Source of the DNA: Chitinophaga pinensis
Lineage (GTDB): Bacteria > Bacteroidota > Bacteroidia > NS11-12g > UBA955
NCBI GenBank assembly: GCA_945877575.1
Contig: CAMDUE010000002.1
Location: forward strand, 124,001-188,000
DNA length: 64,000 nucleotides
Direction of reading: 5' to 3'
Positions 9,021-19,337 of the stretch are shown one piece after another (position 1 is the first letter of the stretch; each line of letters starts with the position of its first letter). The position numbers were made by a program, and so were the translations under genes. The notes under the pieces are model-generated. The model saw nothing but the letters and a program-made list of their open reading frames with translations, did not search any database and was not told the DNA's origin.

Positions 9021-9272
9021 GTGAAATTCTTGGCAGAAATCGAAATTCTTCCTAAAAAAGGGTTGTTAGACCCTCAAGGAAAGGCAGTAGGACACAGCAT
9101 GAAGGCTTTAGGGCTTAACAACATTGGCGAAGTATTTGTGGGCAGATTCATTACATTAGAAATTGAATCGACCGACGAAAAAGCGGCTTTTGAATCAGCA
9201 GAAATTGCGTGTAAAAAATTGTTGGCCAACCTGATTATGGAAAGCTACAGCATTCGCATTACAGCGAAATAA
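9021..9272 (+). CDS. purS: Phosphoribosylformylglycinamidine synthase subunit PurS
   Basis: An 83-residue PurS, the small dimeric subunit that bridges PurQ and PurL in the FGAM synthase complex of purine synthesis. The family pattern is intact: FLAEIEILPKKGLLDPQGKA, a central GxxxVxxGRFxxLEIE, and the C-terminal ANLIMESYSIRI. Start GTG 9021 is fixed by family length and by the -7-like box just upstream. The glutaminase partner purQ lies 42 kb away in this window; the small purL is not seen. Confidence 0.92.
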   Translation: MKFLAEIEILPKKGLLDPQGKAVGHSMKALGLNNIGEVFVGRFITLEIESTDEKAAFESAEIACKKLLANLIMESYSIRITAK

Positions 9273-9274
9273 GC

Positions 9275-9583
9275 ATGGTCATATACAACGTCACCTGCAA
9301 CTTAGAAACTTCACTGGCACCTGAATGGCTTGAATGGATGAAAGGTGAACACCTTCCTGAAGTAATGGCAACGGGTTGTTTCATTGAATATAAAATTATG
9401 AAGTTGATGAGCAACGAAGATGATGATCATGGCGTGAATTATGCCATTCAATATCTCTGCGAATCACATGAAACCTTGGCTCGTTATCGTTCGGGATTTG
9501 GACCAGGTTTACAAGCAAAAACCTTCTCAAAGTTTGGTGAACGCGTAATGGCTTACCGATCAGTGCTCGAAATTGTGGATTAG
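9275..9583 (+). CDS. DUF4286 family protein
   Basis: A 102-residue protein that I recognise as the Bacteroidota DUF4286 family: it opens VIYNVTCNLE, then WLEWMKGEHLPEVMATG (about 18-35), AIQYLCESHETLARYRS and an AMAYRSVLEIV-like end (here RVMAYRSVLEIVD). The fold is probably a ferredoxin-like (dimeric alpha+beta barrel) domain. No catalytic residues are known to me. It starts 2 bp after purS and 5 bp before selU, so it belongs to a tight operon. Function unknown. Confidence 0.85.
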   Translation: MVIYNVTCNLETSLAPEWLEWMKGEHLPEVMATGCFIEYKIMKLMSNEDDDHGVNYAIQYLCESHETLARYRSGFGPGLQAKTFSKFGERVMAYRSVLEIVD

Positions 9584-9588
9584 TCGAA

Positions 9589-10626
9589 ATGACTCCATCC
9601 ATAATTCATATTGAAGACGCACTTAAAGATCGAGAAAAATACACTTGGATTGACGCGCGCAGCGAGTCAGAATTTTTAAAAGGTCACCTTCCTGGGGCGG
9701 TAAACGTGCCTTTATTAAACAATGAAGAGCGCAAAGAAATAGGCATAGCTTACAAAACACTGGGCAGATCAGCTGCCGTAAAATTGGGTTTAGCGTTGGT
9801 TGGACCTAAAATGTCTGAATTGTACGGTATCTATGAATCTCTAGCAAAAGAAAAACCCCTGTTGTTTTATTGCTGGAGAGGCGGACTACGCTCACTTATT
9901 TCGTCTACCCTTTTTCAATGGAGTGGACATAAGGTTTACCGATTAAACGGCGGATATAAAGCCTACCGACAATGGTCTCAAGAACAGTTTCAAAGACGGT
10001 TTAAATACATTGTTTTATCGGGAGCAACAGGCAGCGGAAAAACTGAAATCCTGCATTTATTGCACGATCAAAGAATTCAAATAATTGATTTAGAAGGACT
10101 TGCAAATCACAAAGGGAGTGCTTTTGGTGGTTTGGGAAAACCAGCCCAACCTTCTACTGAAGCTTTCGAAAATCTTTTGGCCGAAAAACTGAGTGAATTA
10201 ACTATTGATAGGCCGGTGGTTTTCGAAAATGAAAGTCGACTCATTGGCACATGCTTTTTACCTCAACCCATTTGGGATGGATTGCAAACAGGGCCTATTA
10301 TACAATTGAATGTTACTTTGGAGAGAAGGTTGGAACGACTTTCAAATGAGTATGGGGGATTTTCTAGCGACTTATTGATAGATAAAATCCAAGCTATTTC
10401 TAAAAAACTGGGTGGTCAACACGCTAAATCAGCCCAAGAAATGGTAGTTAGCGGTGATACCAAAGGATGGATTGAAGCCGTGCTTGTTTATTATGATAAA
10501 ACCTACTCTTACAGCGCCGAAAAGAACAAAGAGCGCACCAAATTGTTAGATTTTGAGTGGGAGACAGAAGAATCAATAATGTCTTCTACAAATGCAATCA
10601 TTGAATTAATTAAAGAACTATACTAA
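9589..10626 (+). CDS. selU: tRNA 2-selenouridine synthase
   Basis: A 345-residue SelU (MnmH), which converts 2-thiouridine at the wobble position of certain tRNAs to 2-selenouridine, through a geranylated intermediate. An N-terminal rhodanese domain contains WIDARSESEFLKGHLPGA (about 20) and the catalytic-Cys motif FYCWRGGLRS (about 92). A P-loop NTPase domain follows with LSGATGSGKTEIL (about 142) and the family motif LEGLANHKGSAFGGLG (about 165). Length and both domains are complete. selD is not in the window, so selenium use cannot be judged here. Confidence 0.93.
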   Translation: MTPSIIHIEDALKDREKYTWIDARSESEFLKGHLPGAVNVPLLNNEERKEIGIAYKTLGRSAAVKLGLALVGPKMSELYGIYESLAKEKPLLFYCWRGGLRSLISSTLFQWSGHKVYRLNGGYKAYRQWSQEQFQRRFKYIVLSGATGSGKTEILHLLHDQRIQIIDLEGLANHKGSAFGGLGKPAQPSTEAFENLLAEKLSELTIDRPVVFENESRLIGTCFLPQPIWDGLQTGPIIQLNVTLERRLERLSNEYGGFSSDLLIDKIQAISKKLGGQHAKSAQEMVVSGDTKGWIEAVLVYYDKTYSYSAEKNKERTKLLDFEWETEESIMSSTNAIIELIKELY

Positions 10627-10627
10627 T

Positions 10628-11317
10628 ATGAACTTGGAAGGTAAAATTTGTGTTGTAACGGGTGCCAATAAAGGTATCGGTTTAGAGTGTGTAAAATCTT
10701 TTTTAGAAAGAGGAGCCATTGTATATGGTTTGTGCAGAAGCGGCTGCGAAACCAAACACGAAAATTACACCTGCATCCACGCCGATGTTCAAGTTTGGGA
10801 ACAATTAGAATCAGCTTTCAACCAAATATTAGCTAAACACGAACGTGTTGACGTATTAATCAACAATGCTGGATTGGGTTATTTTGGATTTTGTGAAGAG
10901 ATGAGCAACGAACAGTGGAATACCATGTTCAATACCAACGTAACAGGTTTATTTTATGCCACTAAGTTGGCTTTGCCATCCATGAAAAAACACGGTGAAG
11001 CACACATCATCAACATTGCGTCTATTGCCGGATTGGAAGGATATCAGCAAGTTTCTGGCTATTGCGCTACAAAGTTTGCTGTTCGCGGATTCAGCGATGC
11101 CCTATACAAAGAGGTTCGCGATTTTGGCGTAAAAGTGACTTGTGTTTATCCTGGTTCGGTAAAAACCGACTTTTTCAGACACTCAGAAAACATCACAGCG
11201 CATGACAATATGCTTATGCCTTGGGATGTCGCGTCGCAAATTACTCACGCAATTGAGTCGTCTGCCAATTTTCATGTTGTAAATCTTGAAATTAGACCTC
11301 TAAAACCGAGGGGATAA
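10628..11317 (+). CDS. Short-chain dehydrogenase/reductase
   Basis: A 229-residue classical SDR. It has the cofactor motif VTGANKGIG (about 9-17), NNAG (about 78) and the catalytic triad elements SIA (Ser about 134) and YCATK (Tyr about 147, Lys about 151). The PGSVKTDF loop follows. An Ala-Asp-rich segment after the second strand (HADV) is typical. It lies one base after selU, so the two are probably cotranscribed. The substrate is not evident; many SDRs of this size act on 3-oxoacyl or sepiapterin-like ketones. Confidence 0.88.
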   Translation: MNLEGKICVVTGANKGIGLECVKSFLERGAIVYGLCRSGCETKHENYTCIHADVQVWEQLESAFNQILAKHERVDVLINNAGLGYFGFCEEMSNEQWNTMFNTNVTGLFYATKLALPSMKKHGEAHIINIASIAGLEGYQQVSGYCATKFAVRGFSDALYKEVRDFGVKVTCVYPGSVKTDFFRHSENITAHDNMLMPWDVASQITHAIESSANFHVVNLEIRPLKPRG

Positions 11318-11329
11318 TTAAATAACTTG

Positions 11330-11337
11330 TAAATTTG
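11330..11337 (+). promoter_or_regulatory. -7 promoter box (TAAATTTG) of gapA
   Basis: A perfect TAnnTTTG match 22 nt upstream of the gapA ATG. A -33 element is not clear. Confidence 0.5.
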
Positions 11338-11353
11338 CATTACCTAAAATTGA

Positions 11354-12340
<987 letters not shown>

Positions 12341-12363
12341 TCAGACCATAAAAACCCTAACAT

Positions 12364-12397
12364 AAAAAAAGGGCCGCTCTCTAGAGTGGCCCTTTTT
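12364..12397. terminator. Bidirectional terminator between gapA and the DUF4403 gene
   Basis: An A-run, then GGGCC, a short imperfect inner stem, GGCCC and TTTTT form a stem-loop flanked by A and T tracts on its two sides. It can serve both convergent genes. Confidence 0.85.
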
Positions 12398-12418
12398 CGT
12401 TATAAAAACATCAAGTTC

Positions 12419-13798
12419 TTACATGCTTACGCCCATTTTTCCGGAAAGGCGTACACGAATAAAAAGCTCATCTGGACGAACTTGAAGTTCGCGAATCTGA
12501 ATGTCGTTGACTTTTCCATTTAATTTTACGCCTCCATCTAATTTCTGGTTCAGGGCCTCATTCATTGATTTTTTTGCCTCTTTGATCTCCGGTGCAATAC
12601 TTACAACCATTGACTCTTGCATCTTCTTGCGAATGGTTTCGTTCAACAACCATTTGGCTGATTTTAAAAGAACGTTTTTGGTTTTTAAATCGTATTGAAG
12701 ATCGTTTACCCTGACTTCTTGCTTCGCAGAATCGTAAACAGGCAAACCATTTAAATAAATCAACCCTTTCTTAGATCCTTCAAAGGCCACTTCAACGCCC
12801 ATTCTCTCATTTTCAGGGTACAATCTCAGTTTTGTAACCTTGATTTTATTGCTCCCCGCTTCAAATACTTGATCTTTCAAAAATCCCATGATTTGTTTTG
12901 AAAGTGAATCAAAATCCAGTTTCAAGTCTGTGTAAACTATAAACCCATCGTTTGATTTGTATTCAGATAGGTTGGGCAAGGGTTTTACAGGTTGATTCCA
13001 AGCGGTACTTTTTATGGCTGGAGCGGCTTTTACGCCCAAACTAAACTCCATTAAGTTCTTATTAAATGTCAGGGAGCTCATTGACAATTCTTTAGGAAAA
13101 AGAGCTAAATACCCCACCCCGTCAATGTATATGTCTTTTTGAAGTTGCTTGTAATAGGGTTCTATGTACTTTTTTAGGTCTATTTTGGATATCTCCACGT
13201 CAACCATTTTCGATGCATCTCTAATATAAGGTTGTGCCTGTTTCAATAAGAGATTAGTAACGTCATATCCAAACATCACTTTAATGGGATCAATGGGTTT
13301 GATTTGGCTAATTTCCGTTTTGGTTTTTAAGCGGTAGTTGTTTTGTACTTCAATTTGACTTTCAATATCTATTGAGGCCCTCTTCATACCCCCTGAATAT
13401 CCCAAGTCAAATCCTACAGTAGGTACCGAACAAGAGCTTCCCATACACAGTGCACAATAATCACCTTTTGCAGCGTATTTGAGATCAAATTTCAATCCTA
13501 TTTTATTCTTACCTTTTCCATCTAATTTGAACTCTCCGCGCTCTAGTTTGTACTGATATCTAAGTCCTTCACAAGGATTATCTGAGCCAGAGAACACCTT
13601 ATCAGTCATAGAGTCAGCCATTCTTGCGAAGGGCCTCATATCAATCTTGATGGGTATATTCACACTTGAAACTGCCACAGGAATGGGCTTTAATTCAACC
13701 GTTTTATTCATATTGGTGGGAGCTTCAGGCTTGATGCTTCCACAGGAAATCATCCCCCAAAAAATCAAGGGAGAAAGTAAATAACCTAATTTATTCAT
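12419..13798 (-). CDS. DUF4403 family lipoprotein
   Basis: A 459-residue protein with a lipoprotein signal peptide (MNKLGYLLSPLIFWGMISC, Cys at 19). The body matches my memory of DUF4403, a Bacteroidota envelope family rich in beta strands: SVNIPIKIDM near the N-terminus, and repeated strand-turn-strand stretches ending QIRELQVRPDELFIRVRLSG. These resemble lipid-binding tubular (TULIP/BPI-like) folds, though that is an inference. Four cysteines near residues 120-130 (YCALCMGSSC) are unusual. Function unknown. It lies 8 bp after the large T9SS protein on the same strand, so the two may be coexpressed surface proteins. Confidence 0.78.
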   Translation of the reverse strand: MNKLGYLLSPLIFWGMISCGSIKPEAPTNMNKTVELKPIPVAVSSVNIPIKIDMRPFARMADSMTDKVFSGSDNPCEGLRYQYKLERGEFKLDGKGKNKIGLKFDLKYAAKGDYCALCMGSSCSVPTVGFDLGYSGGMKRASIDIESQIEVQNNYRLKTKTEISQIKPIDPIKVMFGYDVTNLLLKQAQPYIRDASKMVDVEISKIDLKKYIEPYYKQLQKDIYIDGVGYLALFPKELSMSSLTFNKNLMEFSLGVKAAPAIKSTAWNQPVKPLPNLSEYKSNDGFIVYTDLKLDFDSLSKQIMGFLKDQVFEAGSNKIKVTKLRLYPENERMGVEVAFEGSKKGLIYLNGLPVYDSAKQEVRVNDLQYDLKTKNVLLKSAKWLLNETIRKKMQESMVVSIAPEIKEAKKSMNEALNQKLDGGVKLNGKVNDIQIRELQVRPDELFIRVRLSGKMGVSM

Positions 13799-13806
13799 TG
13801 CAGCAA

Positions 13807-16800
13807 TTATTCTACTGCAATATTCGTGAAAAATTGGCTACCTGTAGTTGTGATTCCTTTAATAAAATACAATCCCGAACCATTGATTTTTATGTCAATG
13901 GAAGCGCTTGAAACCTGTTCAAATTGAGCGACTTTCTGGCCCGTTGATTTAAATATCACAATAGATTGCATCTCTTGGTTGGATTTAAGTGTAAACGCAC
14001 CATTTTGAGCAGGATTTGGATAAACAGTCACCGCATTTTCAAGAATCTTATGGGTTGAATTGGTCAATACCTGAAAGCTTCCAGAAAGAGTATCGTTTGA
14101 AGCATTATCATCTTTGTTATTGATAGCATAAGCTCTGATCCAGTAAGTACCTGAACTAGGGGGTGTAAATGAATTTAAAGCGAATAAAGTCATTGCATCG
14201 GATGGGTTCAAGGCAGGGTGTAGCATTTCCTCTGCAAAAACTAAATTTCCGTTTAACCTATCTGAGAAAATTTCCAATTTGACTTTCTGAGATAAAACTA
14301 CACTATCATCACCCTTGTTTTCAATGCTCAATTGAGGTCTCATTGAGATTCCGGAAATGAAGGACCCCCCAATGTACGGTTGGTCAACAAAATAGACAGC
14401 CAAATCTCTCTTGCTTCTGACTTCAAAATTCCGCACCAGAGAATCATTGGCAATGTTTTGATCACCGAGGTGATTGGTTTCACATATTACTTTTCCTTTT
14501 CCTCTGGTTAACCAGGTTTTATTGGGATAAAAGACCACGACTTTGCTTTCGCCGCTATTTAAGTCAACCTGTTTTTGGTCGTTTAAGACGATGGCTTTTT
14601 CAAAAAACACCTGACAATTAACCGCAACTTGCGACATGCTTTCTCTGCCTTGATTGAGAACCGTCACTTGAATGCTGTCTAGTTGATCATTATAATAAAA
14701 TATCTGACTGTCTTTTGGTGCGCTGATGGTGGTAACCAGAGCATCTTTGCCAACTTCAACATAGACTATTTCGCGGAGAGTATCGTTTTGGTTCTTTTTA
14801 TCTTTGGGATGAGAAATCCAAGCAAAAACATCATACGTTCCGGTAAACAGCGGTTTGAAGTTTTTAGATAATGTGATTTTCTTCTGTTGCCCAGGGAGCA
14901 AGGTAACCAATGCTTTTTCATTGTACCAAACCGTACCTTTCCGACTGAACTGCACGTTTAAATTGACCTGATTTTGAGCGCTGTCAAACCCCAAGCTTTT
15001 TAACGTAGCTGCAACTGGATATCCATTGGTAATTGTATTGCTCATAGTATCAACAATGTGCAAGGTATCTAATGAAAAATTTGTGGGTGTACCTACGGTG
15101 AAATAGTGACTTAAGGTATCATTTTCTGGATATTTATCTTGGGTTGAATCGGGACCTACCCATACTCTGTAAACACCATTAGCGGAAGCGGTAAACTTAT
15201 TCTTTAACTGCGTAATTTTGATGTCTTCTCCGTAAATGGCTGATTTTGAACTGTCTTCGAATACATTTACTTCTTTTGAGTTGAATATTTTCATCACCAC
15301 CTTAGAGTTGTCGAGCGGCAATACTCCATCGTTTTTAATTCTTGCTTGAACGTTTATTTTATCGCCTACTTTGTATTCAACCTCTGGTCTTGGTGAAAGA
15401 ATGCTGTCTGCAATAAAATCTTGCACTTTATAAACGTACATTTTTACCCTGATGGTATCGTTTGGCGTGTAACGGTCTCCCTTCAGTGCAGTGTACACCA
15501 ACATTTCAAGTTGTCCGGTATCATTTGCTTTGTAGGTTGGCCAAAACAAAATTTTAGTTTGAAATTTGGGTAAACTCAAAGTGTTTATCTTCTCATAGAG
15601 CTTTTGACTTTTTTTAAATACCTGACAAACAACATCAAAGTTGGTGGTATTATCATAACCAGCGTTCATAACAGTAGCCAACGGTTGCACGGTATCTATT
15701 TTATAAATATAGGAACTGTAAGAAGATGGTACGTGCAATGTTCTTACCATTACATCTTTTGTTACACCAACATAAAAATTCCTAATGAAGGTATCGTTGT
15801 CTTTGATGGCATCGTTTTTATGCTTCACATAAGCGATCAGCCTATGTGCGCCAAATTCATATGGAACAAACTCCTTAGGGAAGGTATAGGTCCGACTCAT
15901 CCCCGGTGAGAGGGTATCAAAAAATGACTTTTTAAAATGCAATAGATTCAAGCCCCTAATTTCACAAACAATTTCCACTGAATCTGAAGGTTTCAAGACA
16001 CCCACGTTTTGGATGGTGACTGAAGGAGCCGCTGTATCATTGTCGTAAATGTTGAAAGTATCACGGGGCATTGTTGCATTGGCTAATCTAAAATCGTAAT
16101 CTGCTTGCAAACGGGGCTCAATGATGAATTTGTAAGGTGCGTCAGGATGGAAATCGTTCCAGGTGGTATCTCCAATTGGGCTGGTGTAAAAGAACGTGCG
16201 TGGTCTTACTGGTATTTCGAATTGGAATCCGAAAGACACGTTATTCAAATCTAATTGTCTGACTCCCACAAAAAACGAACCTTCTACCTTAACGGGCTTT
16301 TTGATATCATAGATATACGTCCCGCTTTTGCTCGTTAATGAATCGCTCACCCAAATGACTTTACCCGGTTGGGCTTTGATGCTGTCGTAACTGTATATAA
16401 CCAATTGGAACAGTCTACCTGATCCACCAAATGCAACCGATATCTGATTGATGTTCTTGCTTTGATTGCTCTGAAAACGCGCAACAAAGTCTCCTTGAGC
16501 CCCATTGAAACCTATTCCTCCACCTGCTGGAGGTAAAGTAATATCTCTGTAACTGTAGATGTTTTCGTTGCCTTGTCTGATCGAATATTTCTTGTTATTC
16601 GACGTGTTTATATCGTTTGATTCAATGAAAACCGAGTCTGTTCCTTTTTTCGAGGGACTTAAAGATGGAACCTGAAAAAACTGTTCTTTTCCTACGGCAA
16701 GTGATACTAGAAAGCTGTCCTTTTGCTTATTTTTTCCCAAGGAATAAGTATACAACTTCTGACTCGAAACGTTTTTCTTGCCCACGTTTCTCAATAGGGT

Positions 16801-17523
16801 CTTTACCGAGTCTGGATTTCCCAAGGGAAGAGGAATCTTTCCTAGGGTATATACACCACGAACTTCGAGGTCAAAGTCGTAGCGAGGATAATTCAACCTC
16901 AATGTTGGCTTGTATTGAGTGATATTATTAAGAGAATCAGGCGCTGATGCTCCTACGCTGTATTGTGTTTGATTGTTGGAGAATCCAGAAACGGTGGCCG
17001 TTCCTTCGAAATAAAAACTGAAAGATCCGCGCAATGTATCGGCTTGATTGAATTCTGTGAAAACGGTAAGATTTTCTCCGGCAATTGAATCAAATACATA
17101 CGGTTTGATGAAGGTAAACCGGTAGAAATTCTCAAAGGTATCTAAATAAACTGAGGCAAAAGTGTCAATGACTTTTTGAGCAGAAGCCGTTTCCGAAGAA
17201 AATTTAATTCCGGTAGAACCAAAATCATTTCGAGAGGTGTTTCCAAGCCATATTTTTAAGCGGTGATTGCCTTTAAGCGATGCACCTGCGGTGCGATAAA
17301 ATTCTAAAGAGAATATACTATCACCATGCTTTAAGTTTCCTAGGGTAGATTTTGGATAGATGTAAGCAAACTTTGATTGATACACACCCATATTGGCTGA
17401 TGTTCTGATGGGACCGGCAAAAGTTCCCAAATAACTACCCTCACCTACCTGCACAAATTGAGCATGGGAGGTGGAAATGGAACTCAATCCGAGTAAAAAT
17501 CCCCAAAAAGCAGAAAAACGCAT
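13807..17523 (-). CDS. Large T9SS-secreted protein with repeated CARDB-like beta domains
   Basis: I start it at ATG 17523 rather than 17571. This gives a proper signal peptide (MRFSAFWGFLLGLSSISTSHA) and lies 4 nt after a -7 box. The 1,238-residue protein has several copies of a module of about 110 residues containing N-D-T (for example ENDTLSHYF, KNDTFIRNF-like, QNDTLREIVYV), typical of CARDB/Ig-like adhesive domains. The last 75 residues are a type A T9SS sorting domain (VYPNPAQNGAFTL ... GSGLYFIKG). It is probably exported through the outer membrane and surface-attached or released. The ligand is unknown. Confidence 0.85.
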   Translation of the reverse strand: MRFSAFWGFLLGLSSISTSHAQFVQVGEGSYLGTFAGPIRTSANMGVYQSKFAYIYPKSTLGNLKHGDSIFSLEFYRTAGASLKGNHRLKIWLGNTSRNDFGSTGIKFSSETASAQKVIDTFASVYLDTFENFYRFTFIKPYVFDSIAGENLTVFTEFNQADTLRGSFSFYFEGTATVSGFSNNQTQYSVGASAPDSLNNITQYKPTLRLNYPRYDFDLEVRGVYTLGKIPLPLGNPDSVKTLLRNVGKKNVSSQKLYTYSLGKNKQKDSFLVSLAVGKEQFFQVPSLSPSKKGTDSVFIESNDINTSNNKKYSIRQGNENIYSYRDITLPPAGGGIGFNGAQGDFVARFQSNQSKNINQISVAFGGSGRLFQLVIYSYDSIKAQPGKVIWVSDSLTSKSGTYIYDIKKPVKVEGSFFVGVRQLDLNNVSFGFQFEIPVRPRTFFYTSPIGDTTWNDFHPDAPYKFIIEPRLQADYDFRLANATMPRDTFNIYDNDTAAPSVTIQNVGVLKPSDSVEIVCEIRGLNLLHFKKSFFDTLSPGMSRTYTFPKEFVPYEFGAHRLIAYVKHKNDAIKDNDTFIRNFYVGVTKDVMVRTLHVPSSYSSYIYKIDTVQPLATVMNAGYDNTTNFDVVCQVFKKSQKLYEKINTLSLPKFQTKILFWPTYKANDTGQLEMLVYTALKGDRYTPNDTIRVKMYVYKVQDFIADSILSPRPEVEYKVGDKINVQARIKNDGVLPLDNSKVVMKIFNSKEVNVFEDSSKSAIYGEDIKITQLKNKFTASANGVYRVWVGPDSTQDKYPENDTLSHYFTVGTPTNFSLDTLHIVDTMSNTITNGYPVAATLKSLGFDSAQNQVNLNVQFSRKGTVWYNEKALVTLLPGQQKKITLSKNFKPLFTGTYDVFAWISHPKDKKNQNDTLREIVYVEVGKDALVTTISAPKDSQIFYYNDQLDSIQVTVLNQGRESMSQVAVNCQVFFEKAIVLNDQKQVDLNSGESKVVVFYPNKTWLTRGKGKVICETNHLGDQNIANDSLVRNFEVRSKRDLAVYFVDQPYIGGSFISGISMRPQLSIENKGDDSVVLSQKVKLEIFSDRLNGNLVFAEEMLHPALNPSDAMTLFALNSFTPPSSGTYWIRAYAINNKDDNASNDTLSGSFQVLTNSTHKILENAVTVYPNPAQNGAFTLKSNQEMQSIVIFKSTGQKVAQFEQVSSASIDIKINGSGLYFIKGITTTGSQFFTNIAVE

Positions 17524-17527
17524 AATA

Positions 17528-17535
17528 CAAATGTA
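17528..17535 (-). promoter_or_regulatory. -7 box (TACATTTG) exactly 4 nt before ATG 17523
   Basis: A perfect TAnnTTTG on the minus strand, followed by TATT and the ATG. It supports the shorter start and a leaderless transcript. Confidence 0.6.
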
Positions 17536-17573
17536 ACCAAAAGCGAAAGGGATTGCTTTATTTTGCATCAATA

Positions 17574-18395
17574 GTGAAAAAAGCTGACATTATCCGCGAG
17601 ATTCAGGCAAAGCGCAGTTATTTGTGCACGGGCTTGGACACTGAAATGGGGAAGCTCCCACAGGGAATTGAGCGTACGGGAAAGGGACTTTTGGAATTCA
17701 ATAAGAACATTGTTGAGGCCACAGCAGAACACAGTGTTGCGTATAAAATCAACACGGCGTTTTACGAGCAATACGGGGTTGAGGGATGGCGATGGATGGA
17801 AGAAACGTTGAGTTACCTACCCTCAAACACATTTAAAATCGCTGATGCCAAGCGCGGCGATATTGGCAATACCAGCACCATGTATGCAAGGGCCTTTTTC
17901 GATGCCATGAACTTCGACGCCATCACGGTTTCTCCTTATATGGGCGAGGATTCGTTGAGGCCTTTTTTGGAGTTTGAAAACAAATTTGTGATCTGTTTGG
18001 CGCTAACGTCTAATGCTGGGCATTCAGATTTTCAAACCTTAAAAGTTGAATCTGAAGAGTTGAAACTATATGAACGCGTCATCAATACCGTAAGCAAATG
18101 GGGAAATCCTGATCAATTGATGTTTGTGGTGGGTGCCACTCGCGCGGAGTTGGTGGGCGAAATTCGCAAACTCATACCTGACCACTTTCTATTGGTTCCG
18201 GGGGTTGGTGCTCAAGGCGGAAGCTTGTCTGATATCACTCATGCCGCTGCCAATCAAGAAGTTGGACTATTGGTAAACAGCAGTCGCGGAATTTTATATG
18301 CTAGCCAAGGCGAAGATTATGCAGATGCTGCTGGCGTTGAGGCTGCTAAATTAGCTTCGGAAATGAGCGGACTCATGCAACAGTTGGGCATGTAA
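17574..18395 (+). CDS. pyrF: Orotidine 5'-phosphate decarboxylase, type 2
   Basis: Final step of UMP synthesis. From GTG 17574 the protein is 273 residues, as expected for the long bacterial type 2 form (KKADIIREIQAKRSYLCTGLD). The catalytic Asp-Lys pair is in IADAKRGDIGNTSTMYA (about 92). The phosphate-binding end is LVPGVGAQGGS (about 212). An upstream in-frame TTG at 17553 would add seven residues unlike the family. It is divergent from the T9SS protein, and its last 45 bp overlap the 3' end of coaE on the other strand. Confidence 0.93.
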   Translation: MKKADIIREIQAKRSYLCTGLDTEMGKLPQGIERTGKGLLEFNKNIVEATAEHSVAYKINTAFYEQYGVEGWRWMEETLSYLPSNTFKIADAKRGDIGNTSTMYARAFFDAMNFDAITVSPYMGEDSLRPFLEFENKFVICLALTSNAGHSDFQTLKVESEELKLYERVINTVSKWGNPDQLMFVVGATRAELVGEIRKLIPDHFLLVPGVGAQGGSLSDITHAAANQEVGLLVNSSRGILYASQGEDYADAAGVEAAKLASEMSGLMQQLGM

Positions 18396-18950
18396 TTCTC
18401 TCACCTGTTCGATCAACGATTGTGAGCCATCATTTTCAATGATGTAGTCACATTTTTCACGCAATTCATCGTTGCTTAACTGTTTGCTGATGATGCTTTG
18501 AATTTCCTCTAAGGACCTATTATCTCTTTGTTTTACGCGTTGAATCCTGATTTCCTCGGGCGCAATCACGCCAATGGTTGAATCTACGGTTTTATTTGCC
18601 CCACTTTCAAAAAGAATGGCGGCTTCTTTTACCACATAAGGTGCGTTTTGTTGATCTGCCCAATCATAGAAGGCTTGAAACACCAATGGGTGCACAATTT
18701 TGTTGAGTTTTTCTGTTTTTTCGGGGGATAGCAACAGCCCTTTCAAAAAAGGGATATTTATTTGGTTGGTTGGTGTATAAACCTCAGAACCGAATGCAGA
18801 TTGCAACTGGATTTTTAAACCTGAGTGATTTGCATACAAATCTTTAACGGCCTGATCAGCATTGAAAATGGGAATCCCCAATTGGGAAAAAATTTGGCAA
18901 ACGGTTGTTTTTCCACTGCCAATTCCACCGGTGATTCCCACCTTCAGCAT
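18351..18950 (-). CDS. coaE: Dephospho-CoA kinase
   Basis: A 199-residue kinase for the last step of coenzyme A synthesis. It has the P-loop VGITGGIGSGKTTVC (about 3-17), the substrate motif FNADQAVKDLY (about 29), HPLVFQAF (about 87) and the lid residues IQRVKQRDNRS (about 140). Length is normal. Its final 15 codons overlap the pyrF end in antisense. It lies 5 bp downstream of yajC, so yajC-coaE form a unit. Confidence 0.95.
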   Translation of the reverse strand: MLKVGITGGIGSGKTTVCQIFSQLGIPIFNADQAVKDLYANHSGLKIQLQSAFGSEVYTPTNQINIPFLKGLLLSPEKTEKLNKIVHPLVFQAFYDWADQQNAPYVVKEAAILFESGANKTVDSTIGVIAPEEIRIQRVKQRDNRSLEEIQSIISKQLSNDELREKCDYIIENDGSQSLIEQVRELHAQLLHESAHFRS

Positions 18951-18955
18951 GATAA

Positions 18956-19270
18956 TTACTTTTTCTCTTCGGTTTTAGTTTCAACAGGATAGGCAGCTTG
19001 GGTGCTTTCCATACTGATAGCCGAAGGGTCAATCTTCATTTTACCTTCTTCAATATCAATGATAAAAAACTTCTCATTGACTTGAGATATTTTGCCGTGA
19101 ACACCACCGGTAGTAACGATGTGTTGTCCTTTTGCAATGCTAGAAATAAAGGTTTTAGCTTTTTTCTGGCGGCGCATTTGTGGCCAAATCATAAAGAAGA
19201 AGAACACTGCCATGATGAGCAGCATCAACATGGGATCAAATCCACCTGGTTGAGCTTGAAATAAATTCAT
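18956..19270 (-). CDS. yajC: Sec translocon accessory protein YajC
   Basis: A 104-residue single-pass membrane protein of the SecDF-YajC complex. It has an N-terminal helix (MLMLLIMAVFFFFMIWPQMR, about 14-33), then the basic RRQKKAKTFISSIAKG and the conserved GQHIVTTGGVHGKISQV. A heptamer repeat array begins 5 bp upstream of its start codon, so its untranslated leader would consist of repeats. The DUF1573 gene precedes it on the same strand. Confidence 0.95.
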   Translation of the reverse strand: MNLFQAQPGGFDPMLMLLIMAVFFFFMIWPQMRRQKKAKTFISSIAKGQHIVTTGGVHGKISQVNEKFFIIDIEEGKMKIDPSAISMESTQAAYPVETKTEEKK

Positions 19271-19274
19271 ATTT

Positions 19275-19337
19275 TTATTGGTATTTGGTAGTTGGTAATT
19301 GGTACTAGGTAGTTGGTACTTGGTAGTGGGTTAGTGG
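19275..19337. repeat. Heptamer array A (9 words)
   Basis: Nine consecutive 7-bp words of the TAnTTGG/GGTAnTT type (TATTTGG, TAGTTGG, TAATTGG, TACTAGG and so on). It fills the whole gap between the DUF1573 and yajC genes and its last word contains the DUF1573 stop codon (TTA on the plus strand at 19331). Confidence 0.9.

Noticed and set aside
18351-18395. Convergent overlap of pyrF and coaE as an annotation error
   Set aside because: Both C-termini fit their family lengths, so a 45-bp antisense overlap is likely real but not remarkable.
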